DNA of 64,000 nucleotides from HXMU1428-3 sp965215715 (GCA_965215715.1 OZ244129.1:806001-870000); one strand, 5' to 3'. Shown: positions 9,287 to 16,962, counted from the stretch's first letter. Translations and numbers: made by a program. Notes: generated by a model not told the origin, from the letters alone.

Positions 9287-10536
9287 ACGGGTGATTTCCG
9301 TTTTAGTCTACGGCGTTCTTTTGCCCGCTCCATTTTAGGGTCTTTGATCTTTATGTTTCTGGGATGTTGTTTGGACGGGTTTTTGTTAGGCTCCTTCTCT
9401 TGCCGCTGTTGGTCTTTCTCGCGCTGCTCCATGGTTTCAAAAAACCGTTCTATCTTATCGCCGAGATGGTCAATGTAGTTTAGGCTTTTCTCCAGCTTAT
9501 TTAACACACGCTTCCTTTCGGCCAGTGCTGTTTTAAAACCATGCAGATAAATCATAAATTGAAAATGGTCATCTGCCATTCTGGCAATACGGCGCATTCT
9601 TTGGCGATGGCGGGAGGCACCTTTTATCAGTTGGATAGTCTGGCCAAGCTGTTTAACTTCTGGGTTAAAGCGACGTACGGTTCTGTTCCTTTTGCGCTCT
9701 TTGGCTTCTTGGCTTTTAATCCGCCCCTTTATGTGGTCAATTTTAGCTAGGCGGTTTTCCGCTCTGTTATGGAGGTCTGATACCGTCCCTAAATTCTCAT
9801 CAATGATGCTTTGGTTTTGACGCAAGTTTTTTTTGTAATTGGGGCCATTGTACTTACCTAATGGAATTTCAGACTTAAGCTTAAATTGGTATTGGTTAGG
9901 GAAGTTTTTCTCCCCATATACCATTTCATGCTTAGGCTTGAGCGTGCGCTCATCGACCTGCAGCACCAGCCCCTTGCGTTCAAAGGCTTGATTTTGATGA
10001 TCCGCCCATGACTTGCGCCATAGGACGGTATTTTGCCGTGCGTTCCATTCGCGGGTTTTTGTGCGGTATAAACCGTTTTCATCGGCTTTGCGTAAGGTAA
10101 GTAAGATATGGGCATGATGGTGGCGCTCATCTACGGATTTTTCAGGGTCTGGTTTGTGCAAAGCAATATCTGCAATCATGCCTTGAGAGACAAAATTTTC
10201 TTGCACAAAGCCACGCAACAGATCCACACGTTCTTGGTGGTTGAGTTCATGGGGCATACCAATCACTAGCGAGCGTGCAAGCTGGCTGTCTTTGCGGGTT
10301 TCGCTTTCTTCAACCTTGTTCCACAAGGTTTGCCGATTAAGTAAAAAGTCTGGTGTGCCTTCTGGCGCCATGATTTCAGAATGTGCCACATCCTTGCGCC
10401 ATCCGTAGTTGGCATATTCTTTAGCGTGAGCATCATAAAGCCGCTCACCAGAAATATAAGACGCAGCCTTCACCGCTGAAAACCATGTCCCATTTGAGCG
10501 GGAGATTGTTTTTAAGTCGAAGTGTGGATTGGCCAC
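9283..10536 (-). CDS. MobA/MobL-family relaxase (MobQ type)
   Basis: Site- and strand-specific DNA nickase that starts conjugative transfer by binding the 5' end of the cut strand. It has 417 residues. The N-terminal relaxase domain has the expected early residues (MANPHFDLKTISRSNG, with a Tyr in AASYISG) and the three-His metal motif in DERHHHAHILLT (about residues 137-148). The C-terminal third is a very basic, charged helical region (about 250-417) without a primase or helicase domain, so it is a short MobQ form. Its transfer origin is expected in the non-coding DNA just upstream. Confidence 0.9.
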   Translation of the reverse strand: MANPHFDLKTISRSNGTWFSAVKAASYISGERLYDAHAKEYANYGWRKDVAHSEIMAPEGTPDFLLNRQTLWNKVEESETRKDSQLARSLVIGMPHELNHQERVDLLRGFVQENFVSQGMIADIALHKPDPEKSVDERHHHAHILLTLRKADENGLYRTKTREWNARQNTVLWRKSWADHQNQAFERKGLVLQVDERTLKPKHEMVYGEKNFPNQYQFKLKSEIPLGKYNGPNYKKNLRQNQSIIDENLGTVSDLHNRAENRLAKIDHIKGRIKSQEAKERKRNRTVRRFNPEVKQLGQTIQLIKGASRHRQRMRRIARMADDHFQFMIYLHGFKTALAERKRVLNKLEKSLNYIDHLGDKIERFFETMEQREKDQQRQEKEPNKNPSKQHPRNIKIKDPKMERAKERRRLKRKSPV

Positions 10537-10898
10537 TTGTTAGAACAAATCATCATCATTTCTCTTTTGCTAGAGCTGGTTTGATTGTTGTTCTTGTTGC
10601 AGCAAAGCACCTATGTCGCGCAGCGATGTATAGTTGCACTTTAAATGTACGCTCGTTGCTCTCCTTACCTGTTGTGTTCCTGTTTCAACACACTGTCATG
10701 TACCGCTAAAAAATTTCGAGTGCTAGTCGTATGCAACTTTTGTAAGCACTAAAATTTGCGCGGGCATAGCAAACAGCTTGCCCTTTTTAACCGTATACGA
10801 TGCCCCTACCAAAATTTTCGCGAGTGCTCCGCACGGGAAGTTAAGGGATGCCTAAAGGCATAAATTTAGATGGGGGGCTGTCTGCCCCCTCACCCCCG

Positions 10899-11343
10899 AA
10901 AGGATTTTTACAGGGTAACCGTAACGCGCTGTATGAACGTTTCAGGCCGTTTTATTTAAGAATATATACGGGGTTGGTGAAAGCCTTTTTAACCGCCTCA
11001 AAAAGCCATATAAAGTGTGAGAGGTAAGGTTTGAATTTGATGAGAAGTTTAACAACGGACTTGCCAGATACTTTATGGTTAGATAGGCTTGGTTCTGACA
11101 GCTTGAGGTTTTAAGGATTCCAAGAGAGCTGTGGTTATACGTAACAGCTAACACTGTTCGATAAGCAAACAGGGCGCTCTTTAAGGGCGCCTTACTTATT
11201 TGGTGTGTTCCCTTTCTCACTTGTGTTGTTAAATTGGTTCTGTCAGTCTCTGGTATAATCTGATGAGGCAATTATAACAACTATAGGGCTTTGATAAAAA
11301 CATGAACCCCAACCTAGTTACGGTTACCCTGTAAAAATCCTTT
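10899..11343. repeat. 27-bp perfect inverted repeat pair around ~390 bp
   Basis: Arm 1 at 10899-10925 and arm 2 at 11317-11343 are exact reverse complements; arm 2 begins GTTACGGTTACCCTG and ends AAAAATCCTTT. The enclosed 391 bases are non-coding and contain the nick-like element at 11183-11194. The spacing is too large for a simple RNA hairpin. Possible roles are recombination or inversion sites, initiator or partition binding sites, or ends of a small non-autonomous element. Confidence 0.8.
11183..11194 (-). other. Possible MobQ-type nick region (oriT)
   Basis: The minus strand reads TAAGGCGCCCTT, one base shorter than but otherwise close to the RSF1010-type nic core TAAGTGCGCCCT. It sits beside a second GGGCGC (11173-11178) that can form a hairpin. 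The relaxase is of the matching MobQ type. The match rests on memory of one model site, so it is a candidate only. Confidence 0.25.
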
Positions 11344-11452
11344 GGGGATGCCATAGCGGCGGGGCAAAGCCCCAAGAGCTATAAAAATAAAAAATATCCA
11401 CATTCTAGGCGTAGCAACTACGAGGTATTTTTTATAGGTGGTTCTATAGGAT

Positions 11453-11616
11453 GGGGGTAAAGATAATGCGGTATAGGGGGTAAAGGTAATGCGTCTTTAA
11501 ACCATTGAAATATTGGTTATGTCATTGTTTTTTAATGATGTGATTTAGGGGGTAAAGATAATTTGTGCATAAGTAATACTATACACAACCCACTTAAAAA
11601 GGGGGGTAAAGATAAT
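11453..11616. repeat. Four iterons, GGGGGTAAAGATAAT
   Basis: Fifteen-base direct repeats start at 11453, 11476 (one change, AAAGGTAAT), 11548 and 11602, all in the same orientation. They lie just downstream of repA, inside AT-rich DNA. Iterons of this kind bind the Rep initiator and set copy number. The start-to-start spacings (23, 72 and 54 bases) are uneven. Confidence 0.8.
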
Positions 11617-11622
11617 TCTATA

Positions 11623-12570
11623 TTAAGTCTTTGATTTATTGGAAAGTCTCTTCAACTGCATCACAGTAAGCGGTAATTCTGATGGACAAATTTCCACACC
11701 GCCATCATAGTATCTAGTATCCAAATACGTGCATAATTGCGTAACACAGTCGATTGCCCATTTTGAACGTCTTTTAAAGTTTTTTACATGGTCTTTGGTG
11801 TAGATTTCACCTTCACCAAACTTGGAGCCAAATTGTAAAATCAATCCCCGCCATGGAACTTTAATTGGCATGCCTTTTTTGTTTGCAATGTATGTTTTGT
11901 AGTGGAGCCAATCGTTATAGTCCAAGCATAAAGAGGAGCCTTTAAATGCTCTTAGAAGGCGCAAGTCACAGGGCATTGGCGTTGTTCTAAACATTTCGGC
12001 TGCTGATTGAGATAATTCAATATGGCCATCAAAAACATTCTCATAATCCCCTTGAAATTCCCACCAAAGCCGGCCTTTAGGAGCAATTTGCATGTCGTGG
12101 TAATCAATGCCTTTTTTGCCTTGCCCTTCGTAACTGAACTCATTTGTGTAGACGGAGCGGAAAAATCTTTGAATCTGTTTTTGACAACGAACGCGATACC
12201 CATATTTGCCACCTGAAACTGGGTCTAGTCCAAGTTCTCGCATAAAAGCTGACAGACTGTTACCCAGATAGATGGTATTGCTGTCAGTACGTAATAGTTC
12301 AGTCGTTAGCCAATGCATGAGTAATCTTGGTATTGGCCCATAGGGAAATCCAATGATTTTACCACGCGATATAGCGGGTCTAATTGAAAAGGTTTGGTTA
12401 CCATTATGTCTAGTCCATATTGGTACATTGCCTGGATCTGAATGAGGAAATGTGATTTGAGCTAAATCACTTGGCATGAAGGCCATTTGGTCTGGTTTTG
12501 GATAGGGGTTATCAAGCAACTGTGTTGCTGTATTGATAAGTTTTAATTGTTGGTGCGATGGTTTATTCAA
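11623..12570 (-). CDS. repA: Plasmid replication initiator, RepA family
   Basis: Initiator of 315 residues resembling the Pfam 'plasmid encoded RepA' family. The recognisable core is around residues 75-150, with a GPIPRLLMHWLTTE segment, then LGNSLSAFMRELGL and a GGKYGYRVRCQKQIQRFF stretch. It should bind the iterons that lie immediately past its stop codon. The start is TTG at 12570, supported by a well-placed AGGGAAG about six bases upstream; the first ATG is not until codon 29. It is downstream of the partition genes on the same strand. In an integrated element its activity would have to be restrained or tolerated. Confidence 0.82.
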   Translation of the reverse strand: MNKPSHQQLKLINTATQLLDNPYPKPDQMAFMPSDLAQITFPHSDPGNVPIWTRHNGNQTFSIRPAISRGKIIGFPYGPIPRLLMHWLTTELLRTDSNTIYLGNSLSAFMRELGLDPVSGGKYGYRVRCQKQIQRFFRSVYTNEFSYEGQGKKGIDYHDMQIAPKGRLWWEFQGDYENVFDGHIELSQSAAEMFRTTPMPCDLRLLRAFKGSSLCLDYNDWLHYKTYIANKKGMPIKVPWRGLILQFGSKFGEGEIYTKDHVKNFKRRSKWAIDCVTQLCTYLDTRYYDGGVEICPSELPLTVMQLKRLSNKSKT

Positions 12571-12652
12571 GCACTTCCCTTTCCCTCAATCCGAGCTACT
12601 GTCCTACAGGAGACAGGAGAAAAAAGCAATCCATAGATAAGAAAGACATTTC

Positions 12653-12979
12653 TTATTTAGAGCCCGGCACAGGAAGTCTAAGCAAGTCAATAGTTGTTTG
12701 CTCGACACCATGCCCCTTTAAAAACTCTGTATAATATTGGCAATGGAACTCTTGCTGTGACATGCCTTGAAGCCCAAGGATTGACTTTAAGTGGCGATGT
12801 ACATCTGGGTGAATACGCGCCCCAAACAATTTAAATTTCAAGTCTGCGTTAGCTGGATCAATTTCTTTAATTAGTTCTGTGATAGGTTTAGAGCTTGACG
12901 TTTTTTTTATTGTTGCATCGCCTTCCGCTTCCATTAAATCCAAAGCAGTTTCGAGAGATTTTTTATTAGGTCGTGGCAT
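12653..12979 (-). CDS. Small ParA-partner protein (putative ParB-like)
   Basis: About 108 residues, overlapping the end of parA in an ATGATG junction; the second ATG (12979) is better spaced from the AGGAG site. It has no ParB Spo0J domain. A basic start (MPRPNKKS) is followed by an acidic region and a C-terminal half with a possible ribbon-helix-helix or helical DNA-binding fold (from about residue 50, FGARIHPDVHRHLKSI). Small proteins in this position usually bind a centromere site and stimulate ParA. The role is inferred from position. Confidence 0.55.
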   Translation of the reverse strand: MPRPNKKSLETALDLMEAEGDATIKKTSSSKPITELIKEIDPANADLKFKLFGARIHPDVHRHLKSILGLQGMSQQEFHCQYYTEFLKGHGVEQTTIDLLRLPVPGSK

Positions 12980-13617
12980 CATTTCTCCTTTATTTGGTTG
13001 ATTGTAAAGCGATAGATTTTTTTAATATCTTGTGCCGCCCCCCTCTTAGGCGTGTATTCCATTGCCCCTAGGCCCAACTCTAAAGCGGAGGTGTAAGTGT
13101 CACGGGTTTCTAAAATGGTGGGCGCAATTTTTATATCCGGGTATTTCTTTTTTAGAAGATCTTTAATGCGGCTGGCATCATCGCGGATGTTCTTCTTTGA
13201 AAAACGCGACAAAACGAAGATGGCTGGTTTTCTTGTTTTACGGACAATTTCAACGGTGGGCGCAATTCCCCTAATATCAACCACAGACGCGCCAACCGGT
13301 ATTAAAAACAGGTCTGTAATTTTAGCTGCTGTCTGGGCTGAGGCATGGTCATCCTTTGGTGCCGTATCAATAAAGCAAAAATCTACATTATGTTTCTGCA
13401 GCAAGCCGTGCATCTTATTTAAATTGGTCAAAGAGCTATCCCGCATTAAAGGCCAATCTTTTTTTCTGATGTGGGCCCAATCGGCTATGCTCCCCTGCGG
13501 GTCTATATCAATGATGGCAGAGAACTTACGTTCTAAATGCGCCTGGATGGCAAGGTTGATACAAAGGGTTGTCTTTGCGACCCCTCCTTTTTGGGCAATA
13601 ACTGCAATCGTTTTCAT
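12979..13617 (-). CDS. parA: ParA-family partition ATPase
   Basis: A 212-residue ParA/MinD-type ATPase with a deviant Walker A box, QKGGVAKTTLCINLA (residues about 8-22), a second motif FAIIDIDPQGS-like (IIDIDPQGS, about 37-45) and a DTAPKDD segment near 100. It lacks the extra N-terminal DNA-binding domain, so it is a small type Ib form. Such forms work with a small centromere-binding protein, here the next gene. Start ATG 13617 is preferred over GTG 13623. The partition system would stabilise the plasmid state of the element. Confidence 0.88.
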   Translation of the reverse strand: MKTIAVIAQKGGVAKTTLCINLAIQAHLERKFSAIIDIDPQGSIADWAHIRKKDWPLMRDSSLTNLNKMHGLLQKHNVDFCFIDTAPKDDHASAQTAAKITDLFLIPVGASVVDIRGIAPTVEIVRKTRKPAIFVLSRFSKKNIRDDASRIKDLLKKKYPDIKIAPTILETRDTYTSALELGLGAMEYTPKRGAAQDIKKIYRFTINQIKEK

Positions 13618-13853
13618 AAACACTATTGTGAGTTGTTGTAATTGCAGCGTCTAGCAATAGAAGAATATCAACATTGAGGCATGTTGCATTTATAGCATTG
13701 TAAAGAGTTACATAGTTGCAAAAGGGAAATTGCTACAAATTACAACCTCTAAAAATTGTTTTTGTTCAGAATTGCAAAGGTGAAATGTGGAACATGAAAT
13801 TCATTAATAAATTTCAATAGTGCATTTCTAGCATTGCAACTTTTATCATAAGT
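13618..13853. other. AT-rich TTGCA-repeat region upstream of parA (candidate centromere)
   Basis: Between parA and the integrase there are TTGCA words at 13642, 13684, 13716, 13772 and 13834, with a sixth in the palindrome at 13866. Two of them lie in or near TAGCATTG contexts. In type Ib partition loci the parS-like repeats are commonly upstream of parA. No gene is seen here. Confidence 0.35.
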
Positions 13854-13883
13854 AAAATTGCTGAATTGCAATTCAGCAATTTT
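13854..13883. repeat. 30-bp perfect palindrome overlapping integrase stop
   Basis: The half-site AAAATTGCTGAATTG (13854-13868) is followed without a gap by its exact reverse complement (13869-13883). The integrase stop codon (13873-13875) lies inside it. As RNA it makes a hairpin ending in a short U run, so it may terminate integrase transcription. It may also be a binding site for the partition or integrase proteins. Confidence 0.75.
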
Positions 13884-15015
13884 GTAATACTATGCCTAAT
13901 TCTTCGCCTAGCTGGTCATTCGCAGCGGTGACAACATCGTCAACCAAATGTGCATAGCGAGCTGTGGTTTGGGGGTTAGAATGTCCGAGCAACTTGCCAA
14001 TGAGCAGTAGTGATACACCTTGGGAAGCAAGTACGCTGGCATAAGAGTGGCGCAGGTCATGCAGGCGACAATCTTCTACGCCAGCCGTTTTGCAGACAAG
14101 TTTCCAAGGCTTTGAAATGTTGACCATATGCTTACCTGTTCGCTGGCCGATAATAACATAATCGCTATTAATCTGTCGGGGCAGGGCGCGCAGTATCTCA
14201 ATCGCTGGTTCATTGAGTTTGATGGTCTTCTCACCAGTCTTTGAATCGCTTAAAAATAGCATTTTTTTATCGTAAGATATATTGGCGTGGTTCAATTTTA
14301 AAATTTCAGCTGAGCGAGCCCCGGTGAAAATCAAGAGTCTGATGGCGGCGGCGGCATAAATAGATATTTTGCCTTTCTGTTCTAAGTGGGATAAAGCCGC
14401 ACCAATGAGAGTAAATTCATCAGAGCTTAAATATCTTTGCCGTTTGTTTTCTTTAAAGCGTTTGATGTTTTTACACGGATTGCTGTTTTCTGGGCGGTAT
14501 CCAAAATCCTCACACCAACTCATAAAAGACGATAGAACTGTAAGTGCGTAATTCGCCCATCGAGGTGTATTGCTTAAAGACTTGTGCAGTTTAATTGCTT
14601 CCTGTCTGTTAAATTCCATAACCAATTTTTCTGGCGAGAAGGGGACAATGTGCTTGTCTAACAAAGTGGTGTAATCTCGCCTTGGTCCAGGCTTTAAATT
14701 CTTTAAGTGATCCTCTTTATATTCAGCTGCCGCTTGGAAAATAGTTGGGATTTTTTCTGTTTCCTTTAATGCGGCGATTGGATCAGACTTTATTTTCATG
14801 GCTTCTTTGCGCGCGGTGTCTGGCGTCCAGGGCAGGCCATGGTTGCCAATGGTAAATCTTTTGGCGCGTCCGTTGATGCTGATCTTTACACTATATGACG
14901 TGCTTTTTTTACGGCAGCGCACGGTAAAACCTGGCAATGAAATGTCTGTGACTTCATCGCCTGGCTTTAATCTATCGACCAGTGTTTTACTAATTTGAGC
15001 TTTGATATTTGGCAT
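13873..15015 (-). CDS. int: Tyrosine-family site-specific integrase
   Basis: Recombinase of 380 residues that joins element and chromosome. The N-terminal region (about 1-95) looks like the arm-type DNA-binding domain of tRNA-targeting integrases, followed by a core-binding helical domain and a catalytic domain. The catalytic residues are visible: Arg in TGARSAEIL, Lys in SKTGEK, HDLRHS (H-x-x-R), GHSNPQTTARYAH with the second His and the Tyr nucleophile. The gene reads leftward away from the tRNA-Arg fragment 155 bases behind its start, the standard arrangement at an attachment end. It ends inside a 30-bp palindrome. Confidence 0.93.
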   Translation of the reverse strand: MPNIKAQISKTLVDRLKPGDEVTDISLPGFTVRCRKKSTSYSVKISINGRAKRFTIGNHGLPWTPDTARKEAMKIKSDPIAALKETEKIPTIFQAAAEYKEDHLKNLKPGPRRDYTTLLDKHIVPFSPEKLVMEFNRQEAIKLHKSLSNTPRWANYALTVLSSFMSWCEDFGYRPENSNPCKNIKRFKENKRQRYLSSDEFTLIGAALSHLEQKGKISIYAAAAIRLLIFTGARSAEILKLNHANISYDKKMLFLSDSKTGEKTIKLNEPAIEILRALPRQINSDYVIIGQRTGKHMVNISKPWKLVCKTAGVEDCRLHDLRHSYASVLASQGVSLLLIGKLLGHSNPQTTARYAHLVDDVVTAANDQLGEELGIVLQNC

Positions 15016-15169
15016 GTTTTTCCCCTGGGGTACGATAGCAGTTTAGCACATGGGGTACGAATGGGGTACGAATATTATGCGTTGTTCTCGGTATGGTCAC
15101 GTATCGAAGCGTTATAAGCACTTAAATTAATTGAGAAAAAACAGGGGGGTTAGTAGGGAGAGGTGGCTG

Positions 15170-15224
15170 GAGCAACTGCCTTCTAAGCAGTAGGTCCCAG
15201 GTTCGAATCCTGGTGGGATCGCCA
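15170..15224 (+). other. tRNA-Arg(TCT) 3' fragment, probable attachment site
   Basis: The bases match a tRNA from the 3' strand of the D stem (GAGC) through anticodon arm (ACTGC-CTTCTAA-GCAGT, anticodon TCT), variable loop, T arm (CCAGG-TTCGAAT-CCTGG), acceptor 3' strand TGGGATC, G and CCA. The matching acceptor 5' strand (GATCCCA) and the D-stem 5' strand are absent upstream, so this is not a working tRNA. The intact gene, on the plus strand, is expected at the other end of the element, left of this window. The rest of 15016-15425 shows no gene. Confidence 0.75.
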
Positions 15225-15425
15225 TTATTTACAATTTCATAAATCCAAGAATGCATATGCGAGCTGATAAGGCTTTCGCAATTCTTAGTAGGATGGTTTT
15301 CATCTTACCTTTTTGAGGTCATTTTGTTTTAAGTGGATGCTGCTTTTAGCATTTTTCTTGGGGCTTTAAACATGTAGTGTTAGTCTCATGCTCCAAAGCA
15401 AAAAATTTCATTTGGGGAGGATTGG

Positions 15426-16235
15426 ATGGTTGATAAAATTCAGGCTAATGGTGCGTCGCTTGTCTATACGCTTGAAGGCCCTGCAGATAAAGATATTGTT
15501 ATTCTCTCTAATAGTCTTATGTCCACAATGGATATGTGGACACCGCAAATCCCGGTTCTGGATAACGAATTTCAAATATTGCGATACGATTCGAGAGGAC
15601 ATGGGCAAAGCGAAATTACACCAGGCCCTTATTCAATCTCCCTATTAGCGAATGATGTTTTGCACCTGATGGATGGGCTAAATATAGAAAAAGCTCATTT
15701 TGTGGGATTATCTGTGGGCGGTATGGTAGGCCAATATCTGGGCGCCCACCATGGGGACCGATTTTTTTCTCTGACATTATGTAATACAGCAAGCGAAATG
15801 CCCATTGTGGATGTGTGGAATGAGCGCATATCCACGGCGCGCAGCGAAGGCATAGAAGCACTTTTTGATGCTACCTTACAACGCTGGTTTACACCCTCAT
15901 TTCTTGAAACCAAAAGGGAAGACGTTGATTTTGTGGACAAAATGATCCGGACAACCCAGGTTGACGGATACATCGCAAGTGCTACCGCTATTCGGGATAT
16001 GAGCCTGACTGCCTTTTTGAAGTACATATCAATTCCGACTTTGGTGATCGCAGGCCGGGAAGATCCAGCCTGTCCGCTTGAGGCTTCAGAAATCATTCAT
16101 GAGCACGTTGCAGGCTCCAAGCTTGTGGTTATTGATGAGGCGGCACATTTGTCGAACGTTGAAAAGGTAGATGTTTTTAACGAAGCCTTGTTCGGTTTTT
16201 TAAAGTCAAATAATTCAAGCTCGCTTTCACAATAA
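15426..16235 (+). CDS. pcaD: Alpha/beta hydrolase, 3-oxoadipate enol-lactonase-like
   Basis: A 269-residue alpha/beta-hydrolase with the full catalytic triad: nucleophile Ser in GLSVGG (near residue 97), Asp in GREDPACP (near 215) and His in EAAHLSN (near 242). The stretches NSLMSTMDMW, YDSRGHGQS and LCNTASEM match PcaD enzymes, which open beta-ketoadipate enol-lactone in aromatic-acid degradation. No other pca genes are nearby, so the substrate may differ. It has a strong GGGGAGG ribosome site. It is the first chromosomal gene right of the attachment site. Confidence 0.72.
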   Translation: MVDKIQANGASLVYTLEGPADKDIVILSNSLMSTMDMWTPQIPVLDNEFQILRYDSRGHGQSEITPGPYSISLLANDVLHLMDGLNIEKAHFVGLSVGGMVGQYLGAHHGDRFFSLTLCNTASEMPIVDVWNERISTARSEGIEALFDATLQRWFTPSFLETKREDVDFVDKMIRTTQVDGYIASATAIRDMSLTAFLKYISIPTLVIAGREDPACPLEASEIIHEHVAGSKLVVIDEAAHLSNVEKVDVFNEALFGFLKSNNSSSLSQ

Positions 16236-16282
16236 TCATAGCTATAAAAATTTAGACCCCCAATCAAAGGGGGGCGCCTAAT

Positions 16283-16558
16283 AGTCTTAAGTTATTTGCT
16301 CTACGAGATGCGATGCGTTTAACGCGTGAGTGTTTTCGTGCGGGTTCTCAAGGTTTAATTAAAAATATCGAAGCGGTTTTTAAACGTGTCTCAGAACGTC
16401 AAAAAAAAGAACTAATAGAACAGGAATAGTTTCTCCAAGGAAGGTATGTTGAAATTGCCTTAGACTTGCTTGAAGATATAAAAAAAGAAGAAACAATAAA
16501 AATCGAAAAAGAGCGGGGTCGTTATCTCGTTGTTGATAGTAACCTATTTTTAAAGTAA
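16283..16558 (+). pseudogene. Decayed small gene with in-frame stop, unknown
   Basis: A reading frame from 16283 to the TAA at 16556-16558 is open apart from one TAG at 16427-16429. Both sides look like real protein (DAMRLTREC, IEAVFKRVSERQ, then YVEIALDLLEDIKKEE and GRYLVVDSN). An ATG at 16313 could give a 38-residue product before the stop. The helical, charged sequence is not recognised. A nonsense-mutated remnant near an insertion boundary is the simplest reading; the surrounding 16236-16584 holds nothing else. Confidence 0.4.
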
Positions 16559-16584
16559 ACGTTTGTTTCCCTTTTCATAGTTCA

Positions 16585-16959
16585 TTAACTCACTTTTGCT
16601 TCAGGCAAAGAAACATTAAAAAGACTTGAGTTCTCAGGAGTGATGGTGGTAACGAGTTGCTCTAAAGTTTGAAAATGATGGGCCAATTTTTGACGTGCTT
16701 TATCATCAAGTGTTTTTATATTTTCAGGAAATGATCGAAAATAATGCTCCAAAATTTCTGACGCTGCACTAATATCTGCAAATCCGATTGAACCGCTGCT
16801 GCCCTTGATTTTATGTGTTACCTCAATGCCTTCTTTAATCGTGTCGATGGCCGGAATGGCATGATCGTCCAAACGCTTTACGCATTGTCGGATAGCTTCC
16901 AACTCGACCTCAAGCGTTTTGCAATGTTTTATTATGAGTTCTCTTAGCTGTTCTTCCAT
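16585..16959 (-). CDS. Hpt-domain phosphotransfer protein
   Basis: A 124-residue helical-bundle histidine phosphotransfer protein. The phosphoacceptor motif HKIKGSSGSIGF starts at His49. Such proteins pass phosphate between hybrid kinases and response regulators. It is the last gene of a leftward run after the hybrid kinase (17404-20499) and the receiver protein (16963-17364), with only 3 bases between it and the receiver gene. It therefore likely completes a kinase-receiver-Hpt-regulator relay whose final receiver may be the divergent REC-TackOD1 protein. Confidence 0.85.
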   Translation of the reverse strand: MEEQLRELIIKHCKTLEVELEAIRQCVKRLDDHAIPAIDTIKEGIEVTHKIKGSSGSIGFADISAASEILEHYFRSFPENIKTLDDKARQKLAHHFQTLEQLVTTITPENSSLFNVSLPEAKVS

Positions 16960-16962
16960 GTC

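Larger units (their letters stand above)
10537..11622. other. Plasmid-type non-coding region (candidate oriT and oriV)
   Basis: About 1.09 kb between the relaxase start and the repA stop with no credible gene. A minus-strand frame at 10942-11271 lacks a recognisable product and I treat it as chance. The region contains a GC-rich hairpin (10873-10878 with 10884-10889), a 27-bp inverted repeat pair, a near-match to a DnaA box (ATATCCACA, 11394-11402), a nick-like sequence and four iterons. The position next to relaxase and repA fits transfer and replication origins. Confidence 0.6.
1..15224. mobile_element. Integrated plasmid / integrative mobilizable element, right part
   Basis: The stretch combines conjugation genes (coupling protein, MobA/MobL relaxase), a plasmid initiator with iterons, ParA partition genes and a tyrosine integrase, and stops at a 3' fragment of tRNA-Arg(TCT) at 15170-15224. 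The integrase lies next to that fragment, as in tRNA-targeting elements. Metal-efflux genes at 201-7330 look like cargo, though whether they lie inside the element depends on a left end that is not in the window. No type IV secretion channel genes are visible, so transfer would need a helper or genes further left. Positions 1-200 hold no gene I can support. Boundaries are inferred; the gene content is seen directly. Confidence 0.75.

Noticed and set aside
10942..11271. Minus-strand frame of 109 codons inside the inverted-repeat segment
   Set aside because: No ribosome site, no recognisable motif, unusual Leu/Ser/Thr-rich composition, and it overlaps structured non-coding plasmid DNA.
11453..11616. 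CRISPR-like array from the four GGGGGTAAAGATAAT repeats
   Set aside because: Repeats are too short, spacings very uneven, no cas genes, and the position next to repA explains them as iterons.
15151..15224. Reading 15151-15224 as a complete tRNA
   Set aside because: The 3' part is perfect tRNA-Arg, but the 5' acceptor strand that must pair with TGGGATC and the D-stem 5' strand are missing, so it is a fragment.
16262..16274. CCCCC/GGGGG stem after the pcaD-like gene as its terminator
   Set aside because: Only five pairs and no T run follow, so I do not annotate it.
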